Assembly (NCBI GenBank): GCA_016189905.1
Contig: JACPRP010000112.1
Location: forward strand, 1 to 56,551
Source: Chloroflexota bacterium
Lineage (GTDB): Bacteria; Chloroflexota; UBA6077; FW602-bin22; JACPRP01
DNA: 56,551 bases
Reading direction: 5' to 3'
The translations under genes were made by a program, and so were the position numbers. The stretch's first letter is position 1, and each line of letters starts with the position of its first letter. Below the pieces are notes generated by a model. That model searched no databases. It had not been told where the DNA came from and was given only the letters and a program-made list of their open reading frames with translations. Below are positions 8,756 to 16,795 of this stretch, piece by piece.

Positions 8756-9609
8756 GTACACCGCTTACCGGAAAGGCAGATGGGATGGAATCCCAGCTAG
8801 AGATCGCCGTTACCGCGCCTGGCGCGAAGGGGTTCCATATCAGAGGCGATGTTGCCGAACGACTGCTGTCGGTTTTCTCGCCACTACTATTACTTTTGCT
8901 GTGGGAGTTCCTGGTCAGAACCGGACTGCTTGATGCCCGCTTCTTTCCAGCGCCGACCGGGATCGTCAGCACTTTCTGGGCATTGGTCTCTTCGGGCGAG
9001 CTTTTCAATCATTTGAGCGCCAGCATCGTGCGTCTGGCGGTGGGCTTCGTGATGGGAGCGACGCCCGGCCTGATGCTTGGGCTGATTATGGGCCTTTCGC
9101 CGATGATCCGCGCCGCCATCAGTCCGATGATCGCCGCCACCTATCCCATACCGAAGATAGCCATCCTGCCGCTCATTATGCTGATCTTCGGCCTCGGCGA
9201 GATGTCCAAGTACGTGGTTATCGCCATCGGCGTTTTCTTCCTCGTTCTAATCAACACCATTGCCGGGGTGGTAAACATCGAGAAGATCTACCTTGACGTC
9301 GGCAAGAACTTTGGCGCGAGCCGCAAGAATATGTATTTTACCATCGCGTTCCCCGGCGCTTTGCCACTGATCTTCGCCGGCGTTCGTCTCGCCTGGGGTG
9401 TTGCGCTTCTGCTAATCGTCGCCGCCGAGTTTGTCGGCGCCAAGACGGGCATCGGGTACTTGATCTGGCAGTCCTGGCAGACTTTCTCCGTCGAAGCTAT
9501 GTACGTTGGACTGGTGATAATCTCGATTCTGGGTTACGTCTCCTCGCTGATACTCGACGAGCTGGAGCGTATCCTGATCCCGTGGAAATCGCTGCATTTG
9601 TCCGCGTAG
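8752..9609 (+). CDS. NitT/TauT-family ABC transporter permease
   Basis: 285 residues with about six membrane segments starting near residue 45 (LLLLLLWEFLV). The EAA-type cytoplasmic loop that docks on the ATPase reads GKNFGASRKNMYFTIAFPGALP. Family: SsuC/TauC permeases, which act as homodimers with the ATPase encoded immediately upstream (4-base overlap). The cytoplasmic N-terminal extension of about 40 residues is longer than in many relatives. A terminator follows 30 bases later, so the ubiX-ATPase-permease unit ends here without a binding-protein gene. Confidence 0.93.
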   Translation: MSTPLTGKADGMESQLEIAVTAPGAKGFHIRGDVAERLLSVFSPLLLLLLWEFLVRTGLLDARFFPAPTGIVSTFWALVSSGELFNHLSASIVRLAVGFVMGATPGLMLGLIMGLSPMIRAAISPMIAATYPIPKIAILPLIMLIFGLGEMSKYVVIAIGVFFLVLINTIAGVVNIEKIYLDVGKNFGASRKNMYFTIAFPGALPLIFAGVRLAWGVALLLIVAAEFVGAKTGIGYLIWQSWQTFSVEAMYVGLVIISILGYVSSLILDELERILIPWKSLHLSA

Positions 9610-9638
9610 ATCCTTACAGCGGGCAATTCCACAGGTAT

Positions 9639-9680
9639 CGGCAGGGGCAGTTCATGAGCTGCCCCTGCCGGGTCTTTCGA
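9639..9680 (+). terminator. Intrinsic terminator after the first ABC transporter
   Basis: 12-bp perfect stem CGGCAGGGGCAG / CTGCCCCTGCCG with an 8-base loop (9651-9658), followed by GGTCTTTCGATTT. The T-run is weak but the stem is very stable. It separates the plus-strand operon from the convergent aldolase gene. Confidence 0.7.
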
Positions 9681-9750
9681 TTTGGCGGGAACCTGTACGA
9701 CTTTTGTAAGGACGGCCGGGGCTAATGTTAGCGCACAACGGCCTTAGAGT

Positions 9751-10452
9751 TCAGATAGCGCTTGCTTTCGATAGTCTCTCGACGTAGTAATCCCAGGCGC
9801 GCTGAATCGAGATTGAATTAGGGCCCAGATATATCTGGCCTTTGATCATCGACGCCTCCTCGCGCGTATAGAATTGCGGGGAGCCAAGGAGAGTAGCGTA
9901 CAACTGAATTCGGGCGGCTTCCTCCAGATAAATCGACCAGATGCAGGCGTGTCTGGCATTGGCGCCAACCACTATCGCACCGTGCCCACGGAGCATCAGA
10001 GCATCGTTTTGGCCCAACGCGGCGGCTACCTCGGTGCCCAGTTGCTCGGAGTCGATCAGTCCGGGCCTTGTAAAAAGCCGCACGCCGTCCGGGAACAGGG
10101 AGCCGAAATTATGCAACGGCCTTATCTCTTGGCCGGCGGCTCCTAGTGTGATCGTGATCGGTGGGTGGATGTGGGAGACGCAGCCCACGTCGCTTCGCTG
10201 GCGGTAAATGCACGTGTGTAACCAGGTCTCGGCGTTGGGGGGCTTATCGCCCTCCAGCCTGTTGCCCGCCAGATCGAAGGTGAGGACGTCATCGGGTGTG
10301 ACCAGGGCCGGGCTCATGCTGGGCGGTATAAGAAACCTGTCAGTGCCCGGCACCCGCACGCTGATGTGCCCCCAGCCTTGGGCCAGGTCCTCGTTGGCGA
10401 GGATCCTGGAAGCAAGCGCGAGGTTTTCTTTGAGCTCACGAATGTCGTCCAT
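9751..10452 (-). CDS. Class II aldolase/adducin family protein
   Basis: 233 residues starting at ATG 10452, with AGGAGG six bases upstream; the TTG two codons earlier abuts that site and is not a start. Conserved pieces: QGWGHISVRVPG (phosphate/substrate loop), SHIHPPIT with the two zinc histidines, and RGHGAIVVG with the third. Known members (fuculose-phosphate and rhamnulose-phosphate aldolase, and the HpcH/vanillate-type decarboxylase-like group) cleave C-C bonds or decarboxylate 2-hydroxy acids with a divalent metal. The substrate cannot be assigned. It is divergent from the AraC-type regulator gene, which is a common arrangement for a regulated catabolic enzyme. Confidence 0.9.
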   Translation of the reverse strand: MDDIRELKENLALASRILANEDLAQGWGHISVRVPGTDRFLIPPSMSPALVTPDDVLTFDLAGNRLEGDKPPNAETWLHTCIYRQRSDVGCVSHIHPPITITLGAAGQEIRPLHNFGSLFPDGVRLFTRPGLIDSEQLGTEVAAALGQNDALMLRGHGAIVVGANARHACIWSIYLEEAARIQLYATLLGSPQFYTREEASMIKGQIYLGPNSISIQRAWDYYVERLSKASAI

Positions 10453-10570
10453 ACGCAACCTCCTGGTCGTTGTTAGACTTGGGCCAAGATTCTAGCACGG
10501 TAGACTGCAAAAAGCAAGCTGGCGTGAATAAGTAGCTATAGTGGTTTTTGATTACCTTGACGATGGGTAG

Positions 10571-12106
10571 GTGATGAACGAGACGGTGAAAGGCGAGCCA
10601 CAGATGACCGTTGACGAGCTTCCCGCCACGCGCCGTAACGGCGCACGGCACACGCGAAGCAAGTGCTGTACGGGCCACGATCGTGTGTCCCCCGTCGACC
10701 CGGCCACTGCAGCGAGCCTGGGCGCTGCGCTGTCGTCTGATCCGGGTGAAGCGGCTGAGCCGCCTCTTTGGACGGCTCAGATGTCCGTCGAGCATAAGCT
10801 GCGCATCGCGTTAGACATGCTGAGACGTGATCTTGTTTCCTCGCTGATAGAGGGCACCTTCACCAACCATCAGGATATCCTGGAGAAGGCGGCGTTTCTC
10901 GGCATCGAGCAACTCCCCAACCTGGCGCTGGTTGCCGATATCGACCATTTCGCGGCGCTGGTGCGAGGACGTGACGATGGCGAGCAAGAAGCGCTCAAGC
11001 GGTCTGTCCTTGAGGCCATCGAGACGAGCGTTGCGCATCTGTCTTCGGCGCTGGTCAGCCAGCTAATGGGCGACGAATTCGCCATCCTGGTGTGTTTGGA
11101 TAGCAGCCGCGACGCCTGGCGCATCCGAGAGGAAGCGGTCAATCTGGCTGAGCACATTCGGAATTCCGTCCGCCAACACGGCCTCTGTACCGTGACCATT
11201 GGCGTTGGTAGTCACTGCCGCAGCCTGTACGATATCGCCAAGTCCGTCCGCGAAGCGCGGCGCGCCGTGTCCGCCAGACACTCGTATCTGGACGATCAAA
11301 ACCAGGTCATCGCGGCTGATGAGGTTGCTATCGACGAATATGCCCATAAAACGCCTCGCCATTATGACAGATATCCCTGGGATATCGAGCGCAGGCTGTT
11401 AGAAAGAGTTCAGGTTAGCGATCGTGAGGGCGCGTTCGTCATTCTCGACGAGCTGATGTGTACCCTGGCTAGCCGCTATTCGACGTCTCACAACGCTTTC
11501 AAGGCTCACGTGTTTGATCTGGTGGCAATGCTATCGCGTGCCGCCCTGGAGGTAGCCCCTGAGATAGACGTTATGCTCGGGTCTAACGTGGAGCTGGCGG
11601 AAGCTCTGACTAAAGCCAATAGCCACGCCGAGACCAGACTTCTGCTGCAGCGATTCATCCATCAGTTGTTGTACGCGACGGCGCAGAGCCGAACCAGTGC
11701 GCGTCAGCACATAGTGCGCACAGCCAAGAGATATATTAGCGATAATTACAGTCGCAATATCTCGCTCGAAGAGGTGGCCGAGAGCGTACACTTGAGCCCA
11801 TTCTATTTCAGCCATCTGTTCGCGCAGGAAGCTGGATGCACCTTCCGTGACTTCGTGACCAGCGCGCGTATAAAGGCGGCGAAAAAGGCGCTTCTCGAGC
11901 AACGGTTGAGCCTGAAAGAGGTGGCGACCCAGGCTGGCTATGGGGATGTCGGCTACTTCGGGCGCGTTTTTAAGCGTGTGGAAGGGGTGACCCCGCGGCA
12001 ATTCGTGCTGAACACGAAGCGAATGAGTGTGGCGTTGACGCAGCCCCATCAATATTCTACCTCGCCGGATGAGGATTCCGTCGGCGGGAATCCTTCTTGC
12101 CGCTGA
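10571..12106 (+). CDS. AraC-family regulator with degenerate GGDEF-like domain
   Basis: 511 residues. Residues 1-70 are low-complexity. Residues ~75-240 look like a GGDEF-like sensory domain: LVADIDHFAALV matches the start of that fold, and LMGDEFAIL stands where active diguanylate cyclases have GGDEF, so catalysis is unlikely. The C-terminal ~100 residues are a double helix-turn-helix of AraC type (ISLEEVAESVHLSPFYFSHLF, then LKEVATQAGYGDVGYFGRVFK). The fold order matches YesN-like regulators with a CdaR/GGDEF_2 domain. The start is uncertain: GTG 10571 and ATG 10574 lie too close to GGGTAGG, whereas ATG 10604 has AAAGGCGAG at a good distance. It sits between two ABC transporter sets and beside the aldolase, which are its likely targets. 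Confidence 0.88.
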   Translation: MMNETVKGEPQMTVDELPATRRNGARHTRSKCCTGHDRVSPVDPATAASLGAALSSDPGEAAEPPLWTAQMSVEHKLRIALDMLRRDLVSSLIEGTFTNHQDILEKAAFLGIEQLPNLALVADIDHFAALVRGRDDGEQEALKRSVLEAIETSVAHLSSALVSQLMGDEFAILVCLDSSRDAWRIREEAVNLAEHIRNSVRQHGLCTVTIGVGSHCRSLYDIAKSVREARRAVSARHSYLDDQNQVIAADEVAIDEYAHKTPRHYDRYPWDIERRLLERVQVSDREGAFVILDELMCTLASRYSTSHNAFKAHVFDLVAMLSRAALEVAPEIDVMLGSNVELAEALTKANSHAETRLLLQRFIHQLLYATAQSRTSARQHIVRTAKRYISDNYSRNISLEEVAESVHLSPFYFSHLFAQEAGCTFRDFVTSARIKAAKKALLEQRLSLKEVATQAGYGDVGYFGRVFKRVEGVTPRQFVLNTKRMSVALTQPHQYSTSPDEDSVGGNPSCR

Positions 12107-12244
12107 TTTCGCTGCAAATCTGACCTTAGCAAAATAGTCCTATTCTTAAGCAACCTTGTCCATTGCGCCTGGTGCGTGGCATACGTATACTCTCCGAAAG
12201 GTAACGAACCGCCCTCGATAAAAGGTAGAAAGGACGGTGCCGAT

Positions 12245-13135
12245 TTGGCAACTGGAAGTGGGCCTATCAGTAGCACGAGCTCTGGGCCAAGCTTATCTAA
12301 GAGTAGCGCAGTCAAGCTTGAGGCTCGCAACGTGGGGCTCGAATACTTTATTGCGCGTACGGGCCATCGCCTGGTCGCCCTAAAGGACGTGAATCTCCAG
12401 ATCAGGTCAGGGGAGTTCGTGTCGATTGTCGGACCTTCCGGCTGTGGCAAGACTACTTTCCTCAACGCGGTGGACGGCTTGCTCAAGATATCTAAAGGGC
12501 AGATGTTGCTGGATGGCCAGCTTATCACCGGTCCAGGAAAAGACAGAGGCATGGTATTTCAGTCAGCCTCGCTGCTCCCGTGGAGAACCGTGAGGGGCAA
12601 TATCTTGTATGGCCTGGAGTTACAGGGGCGCAACAAGAGCGAGGCCAAGGAAAGGGTAGACGGTCTAATCCGCCTGGTGGGCCTCGCAGGGTTCGAGAAC
12701 AGCTTCCCGTCGCAGTTATCTGGTGGTATGCAGCAGAGGGTGAATCTGGCCAGGGCGCTGGCGGTTGATCCCGAGATTCTTCTCCTGGACGAGCCATTTG
12801 CGGCGTTGGACGCGCAGACCAGGGAGTTCATGCAAGAAGAGCTCCTGAAGGTCTGGAACGCGACGCGCAAGACGGCGCTGTTCATCACGCACCAGATATC
12901 GGAGGCCATCTACCTCTCTGACCGGGTGATCGTGTTCAGCGCGCGGCCGGGGATGGTCAAGGAATCAATAGAGATCGATATTCCCAGGCCCAGGAAGCTG
13001 AGTGTGAAACGGACGCCGAGGTTTCTCGAGTACGAGGATCATCTGTGGGCCTCTATCGTCGAAGAGGTGCGCAAGCAGGGCATGCTCCCAGATGAGATCA
13101 AAAGCGGTCCAAGCATCAGGCCAAGCGATGGATAG
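12245..13135 (+). CDS. Second NitT/TauT-family ABC transporter ATP-binding protein
   Basis: 296 residues from TTG 12245 (AGAAAGGA about 11 bases upstream); the frame is open to GTG 12176, which lacks a ribosome-binding site, so the start is uncertain. Walker A GPSGCGKTTFLN, Q-loop FQSASLLPW, signature LSGGMQQR, Walker B ILLLDEPFAALD and FITHQISEA are all intact. About 30 residues of Ser/Gly-rich leader precede the ATPase fold. It begins 138 bases after the AraC-type regulator and is followed by its permease. Together with the set at 7904-9609 it makes two paralogous import systems around one regulator, again with no binding protein encoded. Confidence 0.92.
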   Translation: MATGSGPISSTSSGPSLSKSSAVKLEARNVGLEYFIARTGHRLVALKDVNLQIRSGEFVSIVGPSGCGKTTFLNAVDGLLKISKGQMLLDGQLITGPGKDRGMVFQSASLLPWRTVRGNILYGLELQGRNKSEAKERVDGLIRLVGLAGFENSFPSQLSGGMQQRVNLARALAVDPEILLLDEPFAALDAQTREFMQEELLKVWNATRKTALFITHQISEAIYLSDRVIVFSARPGMVKESIEIDIPRPRKLSVKRTPRFLEYEDHLWASIVEEVRKQGMLPDEIKSGPSIRPSDG

Positions 13136-13161
13136 AGCTGTTGGCAAGGGGGGAAAGTGAG

Positions 13162-14004
13162 ATGGCGCAAGAGCTGCAACTGATAGAGGGCGATGCCCTC
13201 GAGCTGGGCACGCGCAAGCAGGGCTGGCTGGCCGCGGCATACAAGGACCACGAAGGCAAGCTTATAGGCTTGCTGGCGATCGTCGTGGTTGGGGCGCTCT
13301 GGGAATATGTTGGCACAAGCGGTATCATGAACCCGATGTTCACCAGCGCGCCGTCGCGGATCTACGACGCTGGCGCCAAGCTGTTCGCGGAGGGCTCCAT
13401 CTGGAAGGATATTTCCGTTAGCACCTGGGAGTTCGTTCTGGGCTTCGCTCTGTCGATCGTGGTGGGCATCCCTGTGGGGCTTCTCCTGGCGTGGTATCGC
13501 AGGCTGAACTATGCCTTCGATCCCTTCGTCACCATTCTGTACGCGACACCGCGAATCGCGCTGTTGCCGCTGCTGATCATCTGGTTCGGCATCGGGATTA
13601 ACTCCAAGATCGCCGTGATCTTTCTCGGCGCGGTCTTCCCGATCTTGATGAACACCTTCGCAGGCGTGCGCACACTGGACGACGCCCTTCTCAAGGCCGC
13701 TCGTTCTTTCGGCGCGAATGACCGGCAGATATTCCTCACTATCGCTTTACCAGGGTCGGTGCCTTTCATCCTCACAGGTCTGCGTCTGGGAGTGGGACGT
13801 GCCCTCATCGGCGTGGTCGTCGGCGAGCTCTACGCCGCCACGGCGGGTATCGGCCACCTGATCTCCATCTTTGGCAGCACGTTCCAGACGGACAAGGTCT
13901 TTGTCGGAGTAGCGCTTATCGCCCTCTGGGGTATGATCCTGATGCGGGTCCTCCAGATAATCGAAGAGCGGTTCGACGCCTGGCGGCCAGAGCGATCCTC
14001 CTAA
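13162..14004 (+). CDS. Second NitT/TauT-family ABC transporter permease
   Basis: 280 residues from ATG 13162, which has AGGGGGGA seven bases upstream. The N-terminal cytoplasmic stretch is followed by about six membrane spans (the first LIGLLAIVVVGALWEYV) and the ATPase-docking loop AARSFGANDRQIFLTIALPGSVP. It is paired with the ATPase 26 bases upstream. The sequence is clearly related to but distinct from the permease at 8752, so the two systems are old paralogues rather than a fresh duplication. A strong terminator follows. Confidence 0.92.
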   Translation: MAQELQLIEGDALELGTRKQGWLAAAYKDHEGKLIGLLAIVVVGALWEYVGTSGIMNPMFTSAPSRIYDAGAKLFAEGSIWKDISVSTWEFVLGFALSIVVGIPVGLLLAWYRRLNYAFDPFVTILYATPRIALLPLLIIWFGIGINSKIAVIFLGAVFPILMNTFAGVRTLDDALLKAARSFGANDRQIFLTIALPGSVPFILTGLRLGVGRALIGVVVGELYAATAGIGHLISIFGSTFQTDKVFVGVALIALWGMILMRVLQIIEERFDAWRPERSS

Positions 14005-14047
14005 CCGCCACAGACCAGAGACCATCAACTTATACAAGTGTGAGAGC

Positions 14048-14093
14048 GGGGATCGACGAAGCGCCAATCAGCGCGCCGTCGATCCCCTTTTTT
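14048..14093 (+). terminator. Intrinsic terminator after the second ABC transporter
   Basis: Perfect 11-bp stem GGGGATCGACG (14048-14058) / CGTCGATCCCC (14077-14087) followed by TTTTTT (14088-14093). One of the clearest terminators in the window. Confidence 0.88.
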
Positions 14094-14111
14094 CTATGGC
14101 ATCCTATTAAC

Positions 14112-14142
14112 TTGACTATTCATTCAAAGGTTGATGTATAAT
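14112..14142 (+). promoter_or_regulatory. Promoter of the decayed toxin-antitoxin pair
   Basis: TTGACT (14112-14117), a 19-base spacer, TATAAT (14137-14142). The boxes are good and the spacer is slightly long. The first start codon lies 18 bases downstream of the -10 box. Confidence 0.5.
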
Positions 14143-14159
14143 GCAATCAAGAGGGCATT

Positions 14160-14243
14160 ATGAAGCGGCGCGATGGTAGGCTCCTTCCCCCTTCATGGCA
14201 GGACCTAGATGAAGCCAGGAGAATGCGGGCTGACGAGCTGTGA
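14160..14243 (+). CDS. 27-residue ORF, possible antitoxin remnant
   Basis: A very short frame beginning at ATG 14160 with GAGGG four bases upstream. It encodes a charged peptide, MKRRDGRLLPPSWQDLDEAR followed by RMRADEL. Its TGA overlaps the GTG start of the PIN-domain gene (GTGA), exactly the coupling seen in vapBC operons. It is too short for a complete VapB, which usually has 60-90 residues with a DNA-binding domain, so it is either a truncated antitoxin tail or a leader peptide. Translation is plausible but unproven. Confidence 0.4.
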   Translation: MKRRDGRLLPPSWQDLDEARRMRADEL

Positions 14244-14443
14244 GCGCACGCGTCTGTGTCGACGCCAGCGTAGCCGCCAAATGGCTCCTTCCGGAGGCGT
14301 ATTCCGCGGAAGCCCTTGCCCTTTTGCAGGGTTGCCGCAGCTCGAATATCGCTAACGTCGTCCCGCCACATTTCCCAGGTGAGGTGGTCAACATCATCAG
14401 GCGGCGTGTGGCTCGCGGCCTTTTGACCCACGCCGAAGGGTGA
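14240..14443 (+). pseudogene. Truncated PIN-domain toxin (VapC family)
   Basis: 67 residues beginning VCVDASVAAKWLLPE, the start of a PIN ribonuclease with its first catalytic Asp, followed by a second acidic position in PPHFPGEVVNIIRRR. Complete VapC proteins have 125-145 residues and need further acidic residues in the second half. Here a TGA ends the frame after AEG and no continuation is found in any frame, so half the nuclease is missing. It probably no longer cleaves RNA. The GTGA overlap with the preceding small ORF preserves the operon architecture of a vapBC module. Confidence 0.75.
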
Positions 14444-14471
14444 GTGGAAACAGTGAACAACGAGGGACGCT

Positions 14472-14723
14472 ATGAGACACAATCCCGCCGACGTTTATGA
14501 GGTCCAGCCCGAGCTCTGCGCCGGCTGTCTCATCTGCCAACTGCGCTGTTCTTATGCTTTTCACCATGAGTTCAACCCGTCGATGGCGCGCATCTCGATC
14601 GCTCCGTCAGGTGGCATATATGGCCAGGGCAGAATGGTGTCGTTTACACCGGAATGCACCGCTTGCGATCTCTGCGTCAAGCACTGTGGTTACGGCGCCC
14701 TGAAGTTCAGGGATCAATCGTAG
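14472..14723 (+). CDS. Small 2x[4Fe-4S] ferredoxin-like protein
   Basis: 83 residues from ATG 14472 behind GAGGG. Two cluster-binding sets are complete: CAGCLICQLRC and CTACDLCVKHC, each CxxCxxCxxxC. The insertion between them (about 28 residues) is longer than in classical clostridial ferredoxins and resembles the electron-transfer subunits encoded beside aldehyde ferredoxin oxidoreductases (AorB/HycB-like). The AOR gene follows 107 bases downstream, so it is most likely the immediate electron acceptor or partner subunit of that enzyme. Ahead lies the truncated toxin, behind an unusual hairpin. Confidence 0.88.
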   Translation: MRHNPADVYEVQPELCAGCLICQLRCSYAFHHEFNPSMARISIAPSGGIYGQGRMVSFTPECTACDLCVKHCGYGALKFRDQS

Positions 14724-14746
14724 GGGACATGCTTGAGGGAAGGGTA

Positions 14747-14807
14747 GGGACCAGACCGACGCTGGGACCAGACCGACGCGTCCTTCGGCGGAAGGACGCG
14801 TCGGTCT
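14747..14807 (+). repeat. Tandem repeat and 17-bp perfect hairpin before the AOR gene
   Basis: GGGACCAGACCGACGC occurs twice in tandem (14747-14762, 14764-14779). The second copy runs into a perfect stem of 17 bp: AGACCGACGCGTCCTTC (14770-14786), loop GGCG, and its complement at 14791-14807. There is no T-tract. The AOR ribosome-binding site begins ten bases after the stem, so the stem could hold or expose it, or act as a processing site between the ferredoxin and AOR messages. Confidence 0.75.
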
Positions 14808-14830
14808 CAGTCATATGGAGGTAGCCGGGC

Positions 14831-16762
14831 TTGAATAACAATGTTGGCTTTGCCGGCAGGATACTTTACGTCGATCTAACGACGGGCCAGATTCGCAAAG
14901 AGCCACTGGATGTTCGCACGGCGAGCCAGGTGATCGGCGGCTGGGGGATGAACGCGCTGCTGGCATACGATTTAATCAAGCCGGGGGTTCACGCCTACGC
15001 GCCCGAAAACCCAATCATCGTCGGGGCCGGCGTGCTCGTGGGCACGCTAAGCCCTTGCTGCGACAAGGTGTTCGCCACCTACAAGTGCCCAGCCACTCAC
15101 GTAGTCGGGACGGCTGTCGGAGGCAATAAGCTAGGGGCAACTTTGAAATGGGCTGGCTACGACCACGTGGTGGTAACCGGCGAATCTCCCACGCCAGTCT
15201 ATCTCAAGGTCGTGGACGATGACGTGGAAATCTGTGACGCCTCGGCAATCTGGGGCAAGAACATTGACGAGGCAACGGACGTTCTAAGTCGCGAGCGTGG
15301 CGCTGGAGCGGCGGTAGCCTGCATCGGACCCGCCGGGGAGAGGCTGGTCAACACGGCCATGGTGCTCATTAATAAATGCTCCACGTTCGGGCGCACTATG
15401 GGCGGCGTGCTGGGCTCGAAAAAGCTGAAAGCGATCGTGGTCGAAGGCACCAGGGGATTGCAGGTCGCCGATGGCAGGCGCTTTATGAAAACCGTCGATG
15501 CCCTCACGGAAAGCCACCGGCAAGACCCACTGCGGGAGCAGTGGATAAAGCTTGGTCTCTATTTTATCTTGCCGGTTTGGGCGAAGGCCGGGCACTTCAT
15601 CGCCAACGACGGTGCCGAGGTTTATCCCGAAAACGAAGCCGTCGAGCGGTTCGGCCCGGCCGTGTACGAGAAGCTCAAGCGGCGCTCCGAAGCGTGCGCT
15701 GCCTGCATGGCCGGCGACAAAGTAGTCCTGGACTTGCGGGAAGGGAAGTTTGCGGGGGCCACCGCTAGCTTCTCCTGTCCGCTTGTCGCCGTGCTGGCTT
15801 TCGGCGTCAAATGCCGCCTGGAGACCCTGGACCAGGCATTTGCCTGTCTTGACCTCGCCAACAGATATGGCCTTGACGCGCTCGGCCTGGCGAATATGGT
15901 CGATTGGGCCGTGGGTCTGTACGAGAAGGGCATCATTTCGATAGCCGACACTGGCGGGTTGCCACTGCGACGCGACTATGAAACATCGGTAATTCTGATC
16001 GAGCAGGCCGCCAGAAACGAGAGATTCGGCGCCATCCTTGCTGCGGGTTGGCTCGCGGCCATTCGGCGTTTTGGACCGGACGCGGAGCGGTACGCTACCC
16101 ATGTAAAGGGTGGCGACCCTGACTTCGACCCCCGGGTCACGTTCGGCGTGGAGACGCTTGGCCAGGCCACCAATCCCCGTGGCGCGCATGATATGCCGGC
16201 GGGTGGCATCATGATCGCTCTCGGCAGACAGCCGGAGTTCTTTGCAAAAATGGCCAGGCGGATGGGCTTCCCGGAGAACGAGAACCTCAGTCTGGAGCCT
16301 CCCGGCGCTAACCTGGGCCGCTATCTCGCCCATTACGAGAACTGGTGCACCGTCTTGAATGGTCTGGGCATCTGCTTTCGCATGCAGAGCTCTCGCCTCT
16401 ACGATGCGGCTGCCTGCGCCGAGCTTTACACGGCAGCCACGGGCATCGACGTGACGCCGACCCAGCTTGTCGAAGCGGCAGAGCGCGCCTACAACGTCTA
16501 CAGGGCGGTCAACGCCTTGCACGGCTTCGGCAGGAAAGACGACAGATTCCCCGAGAAGTGGCTGAAGGGAGCTTTGCGGCTCGGTGAGCGAGAGCTGAGG
16601 CTAACCGACTATTTCAAGACCGCGCCGGTGCATCCGAATGACTTTGAGAGGATGCTCGACGATTATTACGATGAGAAGGGCTGGGACGTTGCCACGGGCG
16701 TGCCCACGAGGGAGAAGCTGATCGAGCTGGGATTGGAAAAGATCGCCGCCGATTTTCCGTAG
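14831..16762 (+). CDS. aor: Aldehyde ferredoxin oxidoreductase (tungsten/molybdenum pterin enzyme)
   Basis: 643 residues starting at TTG 14831 with GGAGGT eight bases upstream. The N-terminal domain (1-~205) begins GFAGRILYVDLTTGQI and contains GTAVGGNKLGATLKWAGYD, the pterin-binding region of the family. Known reaction: oxidation of an aldehyde to the carboxylic acid with reduction of ferredoxin, or the reverse. The [4Fe-4S] motif is normally CxxCxxxC plus a distant Cys; here it is Cys289, Cys292, then Asp296 in place of the third Cys, with the fourth at Cys515 (GLGICFRM). An Asp ligand could still support a cluster. The gene sits between a partner ferredoxin and genes for an amidohydrolase and an ADP-forming acyl-CoA synthetase. 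The aldehyde substrate is unknown. Confidence 0.93.
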   Translation: MNNNVGFAGRILYVDLTTGQIRKEPLDVRTASQVIGGWGMNALLAYDLIKPGVHAYAPENPIIVGAGVLVGTLSPCCDKVFATYKCPATHVVGTAVGGNKLGATLKWAGYDHVVVTGESPTPVYLKVVDDDVEICDASAIWGKNIDEATDVLSRERGAGAAVACIGPAGERLVNTAMVLINKCSTFGRTMGGVLGSKKLKAIVVEGTRGLQVADGRRFMKTVDALTESHRQDPLREQWIKLGLYFILPVWAKAGHFIANDGAEVYPENEAVERFGPAVYEKLKRRSEACAACMAGDKVVLDLREGKFAGATASFSCPLVAVLAFGVKCRLETLDQAFACLDLANRYGLDALGLANMVDWAVGLYEKGIISIADTGGLPLRRDYETSVILIEQAARNERFGAILAAGWLAAIRRFGPDAERYATHVKGGDPDFDPRVTFGVETLGQATNPRGAHDMPAGGIMIALGRQPEFFAKMARRMGFPENENLSLEPPGANLGRYLAHYENWCTVLNGLGICFRMQSSRLYDAAACAELYTAATGIDVTPTQLVEAAERAYNVYRAVNALHGFGRKDDRFPEKWLKGALRLGERELRLTDYFKTAPVHPNDFERMLDDYYDEKGWDVATGVPTREKLIELGLEKIAADFP

Positions 16763-16795
16763 AAGCGATCCCAGATAGACACGAGGTTGTGTTGA

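Noticed and set aside
15284..16522. 412-residue minus-strand frame inside the AOR gene
   Set aside because: No family resemblance; it is the complement of a well-supported AOR.
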